DNA of 64,000 bases from Aeromicrobium marinum DSM 15272 (GCF_000160775.2 NZ_CM001024.1:2603241-2667240); one strand, 5' to 3'; positions 1 to 9,219 are shown, counted from the first letter of the stretch. The notes: generated by a model not told the origin, from the sequence alone. Numbers and translations are program-made.

Positions 1-1
1 G

Positions 2-514
2 CCCCCGGGCCACGCGCTGGACGTGGGCTGCGGCGAGGGAGCGGACGCGCTGTGGCTCGCGGCGCAGGGGTGGACGGTGGTGGGCGCCGACCTGTCCACG
101 GTCGCGCTCGGTCGCGCGGCCGAGCACGGCGCCGACCTGCAGCTGACCGAGCGGGTCGCGTGGCAGCAGACCGACCTGGTCGCCGATCCGCCGGAGCCGG
201 GGTCGTTCGACCTCGTCACCTCGCACTTCACCCACCTGCCGCCGGACGCCCGTCACCGGTTGTTCGACGGGCTGGCCGCTGCCGTGCGGTCCGGGGGGAC
301 GTTGCTGTTCGTCGGCCACGACTACGGCGACATCGCGGCCGGCATGCCCCGGCCCCCGCGGCCGGAGGTGTTCCACACCCCCGACGAGCTGGCGGCCCGG
401 CTCGACGACGCGTGGACCGTCGAGGTCAGCGAGCTGCGCCCGCGGCACGCGACGACACCCGAGGGGGTGAAGATCACGATCCACGACACCGTGCTGCGCG
501 CCCGCCGCAGTTGA
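2..514 (+). CDS. class I SAM-dependent methyltransferase, 5'-truncated
   Basis: The reading frame is open at the left edge, so the N-terminus is missing. The first visible residues lead straight into the AdoMet-binding motif I (ALDVGCGEG), followed by an acidic end of strand 2 (VVGADLS) and a later motif IV-like stretch (FDLVTSHFTHL). This is the Rossmann fold of class I methyltransferases. The likely start lies only a few dozen residues upstream, since families of this type usually run about 200 residues. A GTG lies inside motif I but cannot be the real start because it would cut the cofactor site. The methyl acceptor cannot be told from sequence. The next gene is convergent. Confidence 0.8.
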   Translation, partial: PPGHALDVGCGEGADALWLAAQGWTVVGADLSTVALGRAAEHGADLQLTERVAWQQTDLVADPPEPGSFDLVTSHFTHLPPDARHRLFDGLAAAVRSGGTLLFVGHDYGDIAAGMPRPPRPEVFHTPDELAARLDDAWTVEVSELRPRHATTPEGVKITIHDTVLRARRS

Positions 515-547
515 CCCCGCCCTGCGCCACTGCGCGCGCCACCCCGG

Positions 548-1306
548 TCAGACGAGCTTGCGGACGATCCCGAGCGGAGCGCGCTTGAGGACCTGGCCGA
601 GCGGGACCCAGGGCCACCCGGGCACCGACGCCTCGGCGACCTCCTTGTCGATCGCCTTGACGATCGACCGCACACCGGTCGCGGTGTCGGCCATCAGCTT
701 CTGCTCCGAGGCGACCACGTCGTTCATCTCCGACACGATGTATCCCGGGTAGATCGTGGTGACCTTGATGTCCAGGTTCTTGCGGCCCATCAGGTCGAGC
801 CGGATGCCCTCGGCGAGATGCGCCAGACCGGCTTTGGTGGCGGCGTAGGTCGTCACCGTCGACGGCAGCCCGCGCATCGCCGAGATGGACGAGATCACCA
901 CGAGGTGGCCGGCCTTGCGCTCGTAGAAGTGCTCCATCGCGGCCTCGCACTGGGCGAGCGCGGCCACGAAGTTGGTCTGCGCGGTCTCGGCGTTGGCGGC
1001 GAACCCTCCGGTACCGATCTTCACGCCCTTGCCGAGGCCCGCGTTGACGACGACGCGGTCGAGACCGCCGAGGTCGGCGGCGGCCTGCTTCGTGACGGCA
1101 AAGACCTGGTCGTGGTCGTTGACGTCGAGCTGGTGCACGACCACCTCGACGTCGGGGTGGGCAGCCAGGATCTCGGACCGCAGCTCCTCCAGCCGGTCGA
1201 CGCGACGCGCCGTGAGAGCGAGGTGGTGGCCCTTGGCGGCGAACTGGCGGGCCATCTCGGCGCCCAGGCCCGAGCTCGCCCCGGTGATCAGGATGTTGCG
1301 ACGCAT
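548..1306 (-). CDS. SDR family NAD(P)-dependent oxidoreductase
   Basis: Classical short-chain dehydrogenase of 252 residues. The N-terminal nucleotide motif is TGASSGLG (residues 8-15), the NAG motif follows strand 4, a serine pair lies in VVISSIS, and the catalytic pair is in YAATK. The arginine-rich end of strand 2 (TARRVDR) favours NADP(H). It starts one base after the stop of the SDR gene upstream, so the two are co-transcribed and probably translationally coupled. Paired SDRs of this kind are common in steroid or fatty-acid catabolism of actinobacteria; the substrate here is unknown. Confidence 0.88.
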   Translation of the reverse strand: MRRNILITGASSGLGAEMARQFAAKGHHLALTARRVDRLEELRSEILAAHPDVEVVVHQLDVNDHDQVFAVTKQAAADLGGLDRVVVNAGLGKGVKIGTGGFAANAETAQTNFVAALAQCEAAMEHFYERKAGHLVVISSISAMRGLPSTVTTYAATKAGLAHLAEGIRLDLMGRKNLDIKVTTIYPGYIVSEMNDVVASEQKLMADTATGVRSIVKAIDKEVAEASVPGWPWVPLGQVLKRAPLGIVRKLV

Positions 1307-1307
1307 G

Positions 1308-2102
1308 TCAGTCCTTCCGTCCCATCTGCACGGCCGCCTTGGCCATCTGCTGGTAGTACACCGGCCGCAGGAACCGCTTGGCGAAGTACGCGATGCGTCC
1401 GTTGCGGTCGGTGAGGATCACGTGGGTGCCCGTCTCGACCTGCTTCAGCACCGTGGCGGCGATGTCGGCGGCGGTGACCTTGGAGGAGTCGATGAGCTTG
1501 GCGGCCGACTGCTGCGCCGCCTCGTCCTTGCCGCGCATCGAGGAGGTGAGGTTGGTCTTGAAGAAGGTCGGGCAGACCACCGAGACCCCGACCCCGAAGG
1601 GCTTCAGCTCGTGGAAGAGCGACTCGCTCATGCCGACGACCCCGGCCTTCACGGCGGTGTACTCCGTCATCCGCGGCGGGTGCACCAGACCGGCGGCCGA
1701 GGACGTGTTGACGATGTGACCGGACCGGACGTCCTTCATCATCGGCACGAAGGTGCGGCAGCCGCGCGCGACACCGAGCAGGTTGATGTCGACGATCCAC
1801 TGCCACTGGTCCATCTCGGTCAGCTCGATGCGACCGCCGGCCGCCACGCCCGCGTTGTTGAACAGCAGGTCGAGGCCGTCCCAGTGCTCGGTGACCCAGT
1901 CGCGCGCCGTGAGCCAGTCGGCGTCGGACGTGACGTCGAGCGTGAGGTACTCGGCCCCGTCGGGCAGGTCGGCCGGTCGCTCGGCGTGGATGTCGGTGGC
2001 CAGCACCCGCACCTGCCGCTCGAGCAGCTGGTTCACGAGGGCCAGGCCCAGGCCGGAGGCACCCCCGGTGACGAGGGCGCGGGAGTTCGTGGCGATCTTC
2101 AT
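1308..2102 (-). CDS. SDR family oxidoreductase
   Basis: Short-chain dehydrogenase of 264 residues with TGGASGLG near residues 12-19, an aspartate-bearing strand 2 end (LATDIH, suggesting NAD+), NNAG, the catalytic serine in NTSSAAG, and YTAVK as the active-site Tyr-Lys pair. It is the first gene of a two-gene unit with the neighbouring SDR. The ATG has no Shine-Dalgarno sequence in front; a -10-like TAGTAT lies seven bases before it, so the message is probably leaderless. A dyad immediately upstream is a likely repressor site. The substrate cannot be assigned. Confidence 0.87.
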   Translation of the reverse strand: MKIATNSRALVTGGASGLGLALVNQLLERQVRVLATDIHAERPADLPDGAEYLTLDVTSDADWLTARDWVTEHWDGLDLLFNNAGVAAGGRIELTEMDQWQWIVDINLLGVARGCRTFVPMMKDVRSGHIVNTSSAAGLVHPPRMTEYTAVKAGVVGMSESLFHELKPFGVGVSVVCPTFFKTNLTSSMRGKDEAAQQSAAKLIDSSKVTAADIAATVLKQVETGTHVILTDRNGRIAYFAKRFLRPVYYQQMAKAAVQMGRKD

Positions 2103-2106
2103 GTTT

Positions 2107-2125
2107 CAGATACTACCGGTATCTG
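2107..2125. promoter_or_regulatory. operator-like dyad overlapping the promoter of the SDR pair
   Basis: CAGATACTACCGGTATCTG has two perfect 7-base arms (CAGATAC / GTATCTG) around five bases and ends four bases before the ATG. It overlaps the likely -10 of a leaderless promoter, the usual place for a TetR-type repressor. A related core, ATAC-N5-GTAT, occurs at 24840-24852 upstream of another catabolic gene. The binding protein is not known. Confidence 0.55.
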
Positions 2126-2150
2126 AGTTTGGCGCCGGGCCCCTTCCCCC

Positions 2151-2241
2151 GAGTGGCGCAGTTCGGGTCCCGAGTGGCGCAGTTCGGTCGCGACACGCCG
2201 TCCAAGAACGCCGAACTGCGCCACTCGCGGGAAACGGGGGT
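2151..2241. repeat. intergenic dyad element, family 1, copy 1
   Basis: Two direct copies of GAGTGGCGCAGTTCGG are followed by an inverted copy (CCGAACTGCGCCACTCGCGG), with GCGACACGCCGTCC between them. The arms can pair to form a long hairpin. A second copy with nearly the same layout and central sequence is at 12145-12241. No open frame of note overlaps it. It lies between two genes on the same strand. Function unknown. Confidence 0.75.
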
Positions 2242-2265
2242 GGACGGGGGTGGGCGGGGGGTGGG

Positions 2266-2904
2266 TCAGCGGAAGGTGACCTGGTCGCGGGGGAGGTGGG
2301 TGTGTTCGTTGAACGCGAGCAGCCGGGTGCCGCCGCGGCCCACGATCGCCGTGGTCACCGAGGCGTTGACGACCACCCGGTTGAGGGTGATGAACAGGGA
2401 CGCGTCGCCCACCAGCAGGTGCGAGGTGACCAGGGCGATCGGCCCGCCGGAGGTGAACACCGCGACGTGGCGGCCCGAGCCGGCCTCGCCGACCGCGTCG
2501 TCGAAGGCGCTCAGCACGCGGCCGCTGAACTGGTCGAAGGTCTCGCCCGCGCCCGCCGCCCCGGCGACCCAGCCGGTGAGGGCGCCGTCGAGCTCGGCCT
2601 GGAACTCCCGCGGGTCCTGCGGACGGGTGGCGGGGTCGAGGTGACCGGTGAGGGCGAGGTGGTCGTACTCGTCCCAGCCGGCGTCGACGTCGTAGAGGTC
2701 ACCGTCGATGGCGTCGATCGCCGCCACCGCGGTCTGCGCGTGCCGCTTCATCGAGCCCGCGACCGACCAGGTGGGGGCGAAGCCGGAGGCCTCCCAGGAG
2801 GCCCCCAGCCACGCTCCCTGCCGGACCCCGAGGTCCGACAGCTGGTCGTAGTCGGCGGCGCCCCAGGAGGCCTGGCCGTGTCTGATCAGTTGGATGGCGC
2901 CCAC
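2266..2904 (-). CDS. histidine phosphatase family protein (phosphoglycerate mutase-like)
   Basis: The 212-residue product opens with IQLIRHGQASWG, the RHG signature carrying the phospho-accepting histidine of the histidine phosphatase superfamily, and keeps the family length. The second half contains FTSGGPIALVTSHLL, a plausible counterpart of the second catalytic histidine region, although the usual H-G pair is replaced by S-G in this stretch. It starts with GTG ten bases after the stop of the large secreted protein gene and may be co-transcribed with it. It could act on phosphosugars, nucleotides or phosphoproteins; sequence does not decide. Confidence 0.83.
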   Translation of the reverse strand: MGAIQLIRHGQASWGAADYDQLSDLGVRQGAWLGASWEASGFAPTWSVAGSMKRHAQTAVAAIDAIDGDLYDVDAGWDEYDHLALTGHLDPATRPQDPREFQAELDGALTGWVAGAAGAGETFDQFSGRVLSAFDDAVGEAGSGRHVAVFTSGGPIALVTSHLLVGDASLFITLNRVVVNASVTTAIVGRGGTRLLAFNEHTHLPRDQVTFR

Positions 2905-2914
2905 CCGCGGCAGA

Positions 2915-5710
2915 CTACTGGGCCCCCTCCCGGCGGCGGTGGGCGGCGACGGCGATCGCGACGCCCACCGGGAGGAGCAGCAGCCCGAACAGCACCGTGA
3001 GCGGCACCTGCGACCCGACCACCGGCAGCGACCCGATCACGGTGGCGAGCCCGCCCGGGGCACCGCCGCCGACACCGGTGTCGCCCGTGTCGACCACGGG
3101 CGGCGTGACGCCGGCGTCACCGAGGCAGCGCACCGCGCCCTCACGCAGCGCCCGGCCGTCGGTCCCGTTGTCGTCGGACCAGAAGGCGGGCTTCAGCCCG
3201 TCGACGCAGCGCGACTCCGGCGCGATGGCGAAGCCCTCGTGGTTGACGTTCGGCAGACCGGCGGGTCGCTCCTGCACCTCGTCGGCGCCGAAGGCACCGT
3301 CGGTGAGGGTCAGGATCGTGCTGCGACCGTCGCAGGTGTCGTCGCACACCGCCCAGAGCCCTCGCGAGGCCGGCTCGTACTCCAGCTCCATGACGGAGCC
3401 GAAGCCGCTGTCGATCGTCGCGACCCGTGCGAACGCCCCGCCGTCGCCGAGCACGTAGGCGTAGACGGTGCCGCCGGCCTCGACGCCGAGGAAGAACACC
3501 CCGGAGCCGTGACCGGGGTAGTCGGCCGGGTCGTACGCGACCCCGGTCGACTCGTCGACGAAGCCACCCGCGACCAGGTCGGCGTCGGGGATCCAGGCGA
3601 TGCCCTCGAACCCGGCGTTCGCCGCCACCACCGGCAGGTCGGCCGTCAGGTTCCACTCGCGCGTCGCCGCGAGGTCGGGCCCGCCGCCCGACACGTCGTA
3701 GCGCAGCACCGAGAGCCGACTGCCGCCACCGTCATTGTTGCGCTCGCTGGCCACGTAGACGCCGCCGGCGGACCCGGCCGCCGTGAGCGCCACGCCCTCC
3801 GCGTCGACGTCACCGGTGCCGTCGGGGTACCGCAGGGTCCAGGTGTCGACCGGGTCCCAGACGCCGCCCGTGCTCGTGAGCCGGTGCAGGGTGCCGGGGC
3901 CGTTGACCACGGCCCAGAGCGAGTCGTCGGCGACCGATGCCGCGGCCTCGTAGGCCAGCCCGCTGAGGTTGGTCGGGAAGGTGCCCGGCACGTCGACGGC
4001 GGTCACGTCGGGCGAGCCGGGGAACGGGACCGTGACCAGGTCGCCCACACACTGGTTGACCGCACCCTTGGTGGAGACCTGGGTGGTGGCGAACTCGCCG
4101 GTGCCGTCGGGGCAACGACCGTAGGTGGTGGCCGCGTGGGTCAGCCACGCGTACTCGTCGACCAGGGTCGTGCCGTCGGGCAGGAACACGCGGGCGGAGT
4201 CCGCGCCGCCGAGGCCGAACTCGCCCGGCACCCCGTCGACGTCCACGTCGACCGCGAGGTGGCCCCCGGCCGCGATGGTGGTGCCGCCGGCGATCGCCAG
4301 GGTCCGGGAGTCGTCGTCGTCCTTCAGGATCCAGCCGGACACGTCGACCGGGGTGACACCGTTGTTGACCAGCTCGATCCAGTCGGTCGCGTCACCGTTG
4401 GACTCCACCTCGTTGATGCGCACGGCCGGACCGCAGTCGTTGGCGGCGGCCCTGGTGGTCGAGGTGGTGGTGACGAACTCCCCGGTGCCGTCGGGGCAGC
4501 GACCGTAGCTCGTGGCCGCGTGTCCCGTCCAGGAGTACTCGGCGATCAGGGTGGTGCCGTCGGGCAGGAAGATCCGGGCGGAGTCGTTGTTGCCCAACCC
4601 GAAGCCGTTCGGCAGGGAGTCGAGGTCGGTGTCGACGGCGAGGTAGCCGCCGGCCGGGACGATGGTGCCACCGGCGATCGCCAGGGTCCGTCCGTCGTCG
4701 TTGTCCTTGACGATCCAGCCGGACACGTCGACCGGGGCGGCGCCGGTGTTGAGCAGCTCGATCCAGTCGGTCGCGTCGCCGTTGGACTCGACCTCGTTGA
4801 CCACGATGCTCGGCACCGAGCCCGCCGGGCAGTCGTTGGCCGCACTCTTGGTCGACGACGTGGTCACGACGAAGTCGCCGGTGCCGTCCGGGCAACGACC
4901 GTAGGTGGTCGCCGCGTGGCCCACGTAGGCGTACTCGTCGATCAGGGTCGTGCCGTCGGGCAGGAACACCCGCGCGGTGTCGGTGCCGCCCAGCCCGAAG
5001 GTGCCGGGCGTCGTGTCGACGTTGACGTCGACGGCGAGGTAGCCACCGACCGGGATCGTGGTCCCGCCGGCGATCGCCAGGGTCCGGCTGTCGTCGTCGT
5101 CCTTCAGGATCCAGCCCGAGACGTCGGCCGGGAAGGCGCTGTTGTTGCGCAGCTCGATCCAGTCGGTGGTGTCGCCGTTGGACTCGACCTCGTTGACCAC
5201 GACGTCGGGCACCCGCGGCGTGCAGTCGTTGGCCGTGCCCTTGGTCGACGACGTGGTGGTGATGAAGTCCCCCGTGCCGTCGGGGCAGCGACCGTAGGTG
5301 GTCAGGGCGTGGCCCGCGTAGGCGTGCTCGTCGATCAGGGTCGTGCCGTCGGGCAGGAACACCCGCGCGGTGTCGGTGCCGCCGAGGCCGAACTCACCGG
5401 GCACCCCGTCGACGTCCACGTCGACCGCGAGGAAGCCGCCGGGCTCGATCGTCGTGCCGGCCGCGACGGCCAGGGTGCGGGAGTCGTCGTCGTCCTTGAG
5501 GATCCACCCCGACACGTCGACCGGCTCGACACCGGTGTTGGTGAGCTCGATCCAGTCGGTGGTGTCACCGTTGGACTCGATCTCGTTGATGACGATGTCG
5601 GCGGGGGCGGCCGCTGCCGGGGAGGCCGTCAGGACTCCGACCGGGGCCAGCAGGGAGACGCACGCGAGCAGACCCACGGTGCGGCGATGGCGGAGGCGAA
5701 CAGGGTGCAC
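2915..5710 (-). CDS. secreted lamin-tail-domain repeat protein with C-terminal esterase/phytase-like domain
   Basis: About 931 residues. I start it at a GTG preceded by AAGGA seven bases upstream; the frame stays open for 28 more codons without such a site. A signal peptide runs from the basic VHPVRLRHRR through a hydrophobic core to ASPAAAA. Four repeats of about 130 residues follow, each with an (I/V)NE(I/V)ESNGD.TDWIEL opening and a DVSGWI.KD.DD stretch, typical of the lamin tail domain. The C-terminal half (from about SPDVTAVDVP) has the beta-propeller look of esterase-like phytase domains (GFEGIAWIPD, NHEGFAIAPE). The tail has LPVVG, a hydrophobic segment and an RRR end, a plausible variant sortase or membrane anchor. 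Probably a cell-surface protein; enzymatic activity unproven. Confidence 0.82.
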   Translation of the reverse strand: MHPVRLRHRRTVGLLACVSLLAPVGVLTASPAAAAPADIVINEIESNGDTTDWIELTNTGVEPVDVSGWILKDDDDSRTLAVAAGTTIEPGGFLAVDVDVDGVPGEFGLGGTDTARVFLPDGTTLIDEHAYAGHALTTYGRCPDGTGDFITTTSSTKGTANDCTPRVPDVVVNEVESNGDTTDWIELRNNSAFPADVSGWILKDDDDSRTLAIAGGTTIPVGGYLAVDVNVDTTPGTFGLGGTDTARVFLPDGTTLIDEYAYVGHAATTYGRCPDGTGDFVVTTSSTKSAANDCPAGSVPSIVVNEVESNGDATDWIELLNTGAAPVDVSGWIVKDNDDGRTLAIAGGTIVPAGGYLAVDTDLDSLPNGFGLGNNDSARIFLPDGTTLIAEYSWTGHAATSYGRCPDGTGEFVTTTSTTRAAANDCGPAVRINEVESNGDATDWIELVNNGVTPVDVSGWILKDDDDSRTLAIAGGTTIAAGGHLAVDVDVDGVPGEFGLGGADSARVFLPDGTTLVDEYAWLTHAATTYGRCPDGTGEFATTQVSTKGAVNQCVGDLVTVPFPGSPDVTAVDVPGTFPTNLSGLAYEAAASVADDSLWAVVNGPGTLHRLTSTGGVWDPVDTWTLRYPDGTGDVDAEGVALTAAGSAGGVYVASERNNDGGGSRLSVLRYDVSGGGPDLAATREWNLTADLPVVAANAGFEGIAWIPDADLVAGGFVDESTGVAYDPADYPGHGSGVFFLGVEAGGTVYAYVLGDGGAFARVATIDSGFGSVMELEYEPASRGLWAVCDDTCDGRSTILTLTDGAFGADEVQERPAGLPNVNHEGFAIAPESRCVDGLKPAFWSDDNGTDGRALREGAVRCLGDAGVTPPVVDTGDTGVGGGAPGGLATVIGSLPVVGSQVPLTVLFGLLLLPVGVAIAVAAHRRREGAQ
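4035..5600 (-). repeat. four tandem in-gene repeats (about 390 bp each)
   Basis: These are the four lamin-tail-domain units of the surface protein. They are similar at base level as well as protein level: the stretches for SNGD.TDWIEL, DDDDSRTLA, ARVFLPDGTTL and YGRCPDGTG recur almost unchanged. Such similarity allows copy-number change by recombination. Confidence 0.8.
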
Positions 5711-5805
5711 GGAACGGTCCTTCGTCGGGGGCGAGGCGCCAGGAGTCTCTCGTCCCCGGCCGACCGGACGGTGAACACCGGGTGACCGCAGCACCCGGGA
5801 ACGGC

Positions 5806-5844
5806 GAACGGCCCGCCACCCCCGGAAGGGGTGACGGGCCGTTC
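5806..5844 (-). terminator. rho-independent-type hairpin after the fasciclin gene
   Basis: A 17-bp stem with one mismatch (GAACGGCCCG..CACCCC paired with GGGGTG..CGGGCCGTTC) around a 5-base loop. It sits 15 bases past the stop of the fasciclin gene. There is no U-tract, as usual in high-GC actinobacteria. Confidence 0.75.
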
Positions 5845-5859
5845 AGATGATCGAAGTGA

Positions 5860-6537
5860 TCAGGCCGGGGGCATGAGCACAGCGTCGATCAGGTACACCG
5901 TGGCGTTGGCGGTCTTGACGCCACCGCAGATCACGTTCGCACCGTTGACCTGCAGCGAGTCACCGGAGCCGGTGATCTCGACGTCGGCGCCGTTGACCGT
6001 GGTCTGCGTGGTGCCGGCCAGGTCGTCGGGCAGGATCTGACCCGGGATGACGTGGTAGGTCAGCACCGAGGACAGCGTTCCGCCACCCTCCTCGGTCGCC
6101 AGCGTGTCGGTGATGCCGGGCGAGCTCGCCTCGAGGGCGGCGAACGCGTCGTCGACCGGGGCGAACACGGTGAACTCGCCACCGTTGAGGGTGTCGACCA
6201 GGTCGACGGCGGGGTTGACCCCACCGGAGACGGCCGCGACCAGGGTGGTCAGCAGCGGGTTGTTCGACGCGGCGGTGGCGACCGGGTCCTGGGCCATGCC
6301 CTGGACCGAACCTCCGCCGTCCGGGACGGCGGCGGCGTAGTCGGCGCAGCCGGGGCCGACGAGGTTGGCGGCGACGTCATCGGTGTCGTCCTCCGCAGCC
6401 TCGGGGGCGTCGCTGGTGGGCGCGTCGTCCGCCGAGGTGTCAGCCTCGTCGTCCGAACCGCACGCCGCGGTGAACAGCGTCAGCGAAGCGACGGCCGCGA
6501 CGGCGAGGGTCTTCTTGCGCATGGTGGTCGTACGCAT
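5860..6537 (-). CDS. fasciclin-domain lipoprotein
   Basis: 225 residues. The start is the ATG six bases after AAAGGAG; an ATG two codons earlier directly abuts that site and is less likely. A lipoprotein signal ([17 protein letters not shown]) ends in the lipobox TAAC, then an acidic Asp/Ala linker leads to one fasciclin (FAS1) domain with the H1 motif [13 protein letters not shown] and the YHVIPGQ H2 region. This is the layout of MPT83-like surface lipoproteins. It follows the molybdopterin oxidoreductase gene by 31 bases and is closed by a hairpin, so the two form one operon. In other bacteria FAS1 proteins mediate adhesion; here it may be a partner of the membrane enzyme. Confidence 0.9.
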   Translation of the reverse strand: MRTTTMRKKTLAVAAVASLTLFTAACGSDDEADTSADDAPTSDAPEAAEDDTDDVAANLVGPGCADYAAAVPDGGGSVQGMAQDPVATAASNNPLLTTLVAAVSGGVNPAVDLVDTLNGGEFTVFAPVDDAFAALEASSPGITDTLATEEGGGTLSSVLTYHVIPGQILPDDLAGTTQTTVNGADVEITGSGDSLQVNGANVICGGVKTANATVYLIDAVLMPPA

Positions 6538-6568
6538 TTCCATCTCCTTTGGGTTGGGTGTTTCGGTA

Positions 6569-8143
6569 CTACTCGACACGGAACTGCACGGAGTGCAGGC
6601 CGGTCGATCCGTTCGGTGCGATGGGCACGCGATCGGACGTCTGGGTCTCGCCGTCGGCGTTGGTGGCGCGGACGGTGAGCTGGTGGTTGCCGGGGGTGGC
6701 GTCGTCCCACTGCCAGGACCACTGGCGCCACGTGTCGATGGAGTCCTGAGCGGCGAGCTCGGCGTCGACCCACTCGCCGCCGTCGACCTGCACCTCGATG
6801 CGCTCGATGCCGACGTTCTGGGCCCAGGCCACGCCACCGACGCGCACGGCGTCGACCGGGAAGGTCTGGAAGGACTCGGGGACGTCGATCCGCGACGAGA
6901 ACTTGATCGGCGCTTCCTCGTCGTACCCGCGGGTGGACCAGTAGGCCTTGTGGTCGGCGAAGCGGGTGACCTCGATGTCGACCAGCCACTTGGTGGCCGA
7001 CACGTAGCCGTACAGGCCGGGGACGACCATCCGCACGGGGAAGCCGTGACGCAGCGGCAGCGGCTCGCCGTTCATGGCGATCGCGATGATGGCGTCGCGG
7101 TTCTCGTCGTCGAGAGCTCCGAGCGGGGTGCTGATGGTCATGCCGTCGGCGCTGGTGGTCTGGACCGCGTCGGCGTCGCCCTGCACGCCGGCCCGCTCGA
7201 GCAGGTCGCGGACGGGGATGCCGATCCACGTCGCGTTGCCCACGTAGGGGCCCCCCACCTCGTTGGACACACACGTCAACGTAATGCGACGTTCGATGAG
7301 GCGCTCTTCGAGCAGATCCTGGAACGAGAGGTTCAGCTCCTTGTCGACCATGCCGTGGATCCGCAGCGAGTAGCCCTCGACGGGCACGTCGGGGATCTGC
7401 AGGGCGGTGTCGATGCGGTAGAAGTCGCGGTTCGGGGTGATGTACGAGCTGACACCCTGCACGTCGACCTCGACACCGGCGGGGACCGCCGAGGCGGGGT
7501 CGGCCGGGGTGGGGATGCGCACGTTCATGCGGGACTCAGCAGCAGCCGCGCCGCCGAAGACCCGGGCGATCAGGCCGCCGAGGGCGATGCCGATCGTGGT
7601 GCCGCCGACCGCGATGAGGAACTTGCGACGGTCGAAGCCGCTGGGCAGGTCGTCACCCTCCTTGGGCGAGAGCGCGAGGATGCCGAGCAGGAAGAGCAGG
7701 GTTCCGACCGCCACGATCGTGGTGATGATGGTGGGGATGACGGTCACGACCGCGTTGGCGGTGGACGCGTTGTCGGTGGCGGCCGCGAGGATCGCGACCG
7801 CGCCGAGGCCGAAGGTGATGCCGAGGGCCAGGTTGCGGCGCTTCAGCCCGATCACGCCGGCCACCATGGCCAGGAGGAGCAGCGTGATCGACACGCTGGC
7901 GATCAGGATCGGCTTGTCGGCGGTGCCGAACTGCCGGATCGCGAACTCCTTCAGGAACTGCGGGGTGAAGAAGATGAACCGGTTGCCGATCGAGACGATC
8001 GGGGAGGGTGCATTGATGAGGGCGGCGATGGCCGTTCCCATCACGACACCGAAGGTGGCGGCGAGGGCTCCGGAGAGCGCACCGGTCCACCTGGGGGCCG
8101 TCGGCCGGGTGGGTCGCGCTGTCAGGGTGCTCACATCAGTCAT
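6569..8143 (-). CDS. membrane-anchored molybdopterin-dependent oxidoreductase (sulfite oxidase-like)
   Basis: 524 residues. Four hydrophobic segments (about 21-43, 79-100, 105-121, 131-157) precede [11 protein letters not shown] at 171-180, a twin-arginine motif leading a fifth segment. The rest is an oxidoreductase molybdopterin-binding domain with the cofactor-ligating cysteine in [11 protein letters not shown] (Cys291), then a Mo-co dimerisation domain ([10 protein letters not shown] region). With four Sec-inserted segments the RR loop faces the cytoplasm, and the enzyme domain is probably exported by Tat to the cell surface. No haem partner gene is nearby. Start: an ATG with weak ribosome site; a GTG three codons on is an alternative. 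The substrate is unknown; sulfite is only one possibility. Confidence 0.86.
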   Translation of the reverse strand: MTDVSTLTARPTRPTAPRWTGALSGALAATFGVVMGTAIAALINAPSPIVSIGNRFIFFTPQFLKEFAIRQFGTADKPILIASVSITLLLLAMVAGVIGLKRRNLALGITFGLGAVAILAAATDNASTANAVVTVIPTIITTIVAVGTLLFLLGILALSPKEGDDLPSGFDRRKFLIAVGGTTIGIALGGLIARVFGGAAAAESRMNVRIPTPADPASAVPAGVEVDVQGVSSYITPNRDFYRIDTALQIPDVPVEGYSLRIHGMVDKELNLSFQDLLEERLIERRITLTCVSNEVGGPYVGNATWIGIPVRDLLERAGVQGDADAVQTTSADGMTISTPLGALDDENRDAIIAIAMNGEPLPLRHGFPVRMVVPGLYGYVSATKWLVDIEVTRFADHKAYWSTRGYDEEAPIKFSSRIDVPESFQTFPVDAVRVGGVAWAQNVGIERIEVQVDGGEWVDAELAAQDSIDTWRQWSWQWDDATPGNHQLTVRATNADGETQTSDRVPIAPNGSTGLHSVQFRVE

Positions 8144-8357
8144 TCGCCACGCCGATCGTCGAGGATTGGTCCGATTTCGCCGAACCGTGCGGTAGATGTC
8201 CTCGTTCCGCCCGTTCGGCCTGTTCTTGCAGGCAGAACGTCGGATGCAAATACTTCGGGGGGCGAGGCGCCCCGCTGCCCGGAGCCTCGCACGGTTCCGT
8301 TGAGTGCACCTAACGGGCAGGATGGCAACTCCGAGCGGCACCCCACGAGGAGGACCC

Positions 8358-9215
8358 ATGTCCCTGGCCGGAGTCACGATCATCATGTCCGGCGGCAGCC
8401 GAGGGATCGGTGAGGCGATCGCCGTCCGGGCCGCCCGCGACGGGGCGAACGTCGCGCTGCTCGCCAAGACCACCGAGCCGCACCCGTTGCTGCCGGGGAC
8501 GATCCACACGGCGGCGGCGGCGATCGAGGAGGCCGGTGGTCAGGCCCTCCCCCTGGTGGGCGACATCCGCGACGACGAGTTCGTCGCGGACGCGGTGGCC
8601 CGCACCGCCGAGCAGTTCGGCGGCATCGACGTCGTGGTCAACAACGCCAGTGCGATCGACCTGTCCCGCACCGAGGACGTGTCGATGAAGAAGTACGACC
8701 TGATGAACGACATCAACGCCCGCGGCACGTTCCTGCTCAGCAAGCTGTGCATCCCGTGGCTGCGCGAGTCGTCCAACCCGCACATCCTCACGCTGTCGCC
8801 GCCGCTGGCGCTGGACCCCAAGTGGCACACCGGCAACACCGCGTACACGATGGCGAAGTTCGCGATGAGCCTGGTGACCCTCGGTCTGTCCGGCGAGCTG
8901 CGCGAGGACGGGATCGCCGCCAACTCGCTGTGGCCCCGCACGGCCATCGACACCGCGGCGGTCCGCAACGTCGTGGGCGCGGGCCTGGTGTCGCACTCCC
9001 GGACGCCGCAGATCATGGCCGACGCGGCCTACGAGATCCTCGTGCAGCCGTCACGGGAGACCACCGGACAGTTCTTCATCGACGACGACGTGCTCGAGGC
9101 GGCCGGGGTGACCGACTTCTCGGTCTACCTCAACGGGGGCACCGAGGAGCAGCTGGCGCTGGACTTCTGGGTCGAGCCCAAGGGGCCCCACGACCCGTCC
9201 CTCACCCTGCACTGA
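8358..9215 (+). CDS. SDR family oxidoreductase (hydroxysteroid dehydrogenase-like 2 type)
   Basis: 285 residues, started at an ATG behind GAGGAGG. It has an unusual opening, SGGSRGIG in place of TGGSRGIG, then AKTTEPHPLLPGTI, an insertion typical of the HSDL2-like SDR subfamily, NNAS in place of NNAG, and YTMAK as the catalytic pair. The protein lacks the C-terminal SCP2 domain found in animal HSDL2. It is divergent from the molybdopterin gene with about 210 bases between them. Probably acts on a long or cyclic hydroxyacyl/keto substrate. Confidence 0.86.
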   Translation: MSLAGVTIIMSGGSRGIGEAIAVRAARDGANVALLAKTTEPHPLLPGTIHTAAAAIEEAGGQALPLVGDIRDDEFVADAVARTAEQFGGIDVVVNNASAIDLSRTEDVSMKKYDLMNDINARGTFLLSKLCIPWLRESSNPHILTLSPPLALDPKWHTGNTAYTMAKFAMSLVTLGLSGELREDGIAANSLWPRTAIDTAAVRNVVGAGLVSHSRTPQIMADAAYEILVQPSRETTGQFFIDDDVLEAAGVTDFSVYLNGGTEEQLALDFWVEPKGPHDPSLTLH

Positions 9216-9219
9216 CCGG

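Noticed and set aside
2894-5785. Long plus-strand frame opposite the lamin-tail protein
   Set aside because: Its product is low-complexity Arg/Gly/Val/Asp text from reading the complement of a GC-rich gene. The minus strand has a signal peptide, domains and a ribosome site.
8144-8357. SigK-type promoter in front of the molybdopterin/fasciclin operon
   Set aside because: Some CATCC and CCGAAC words occur, but not at the spacing of the known mycobacterial promoters of MPT83-type genes.
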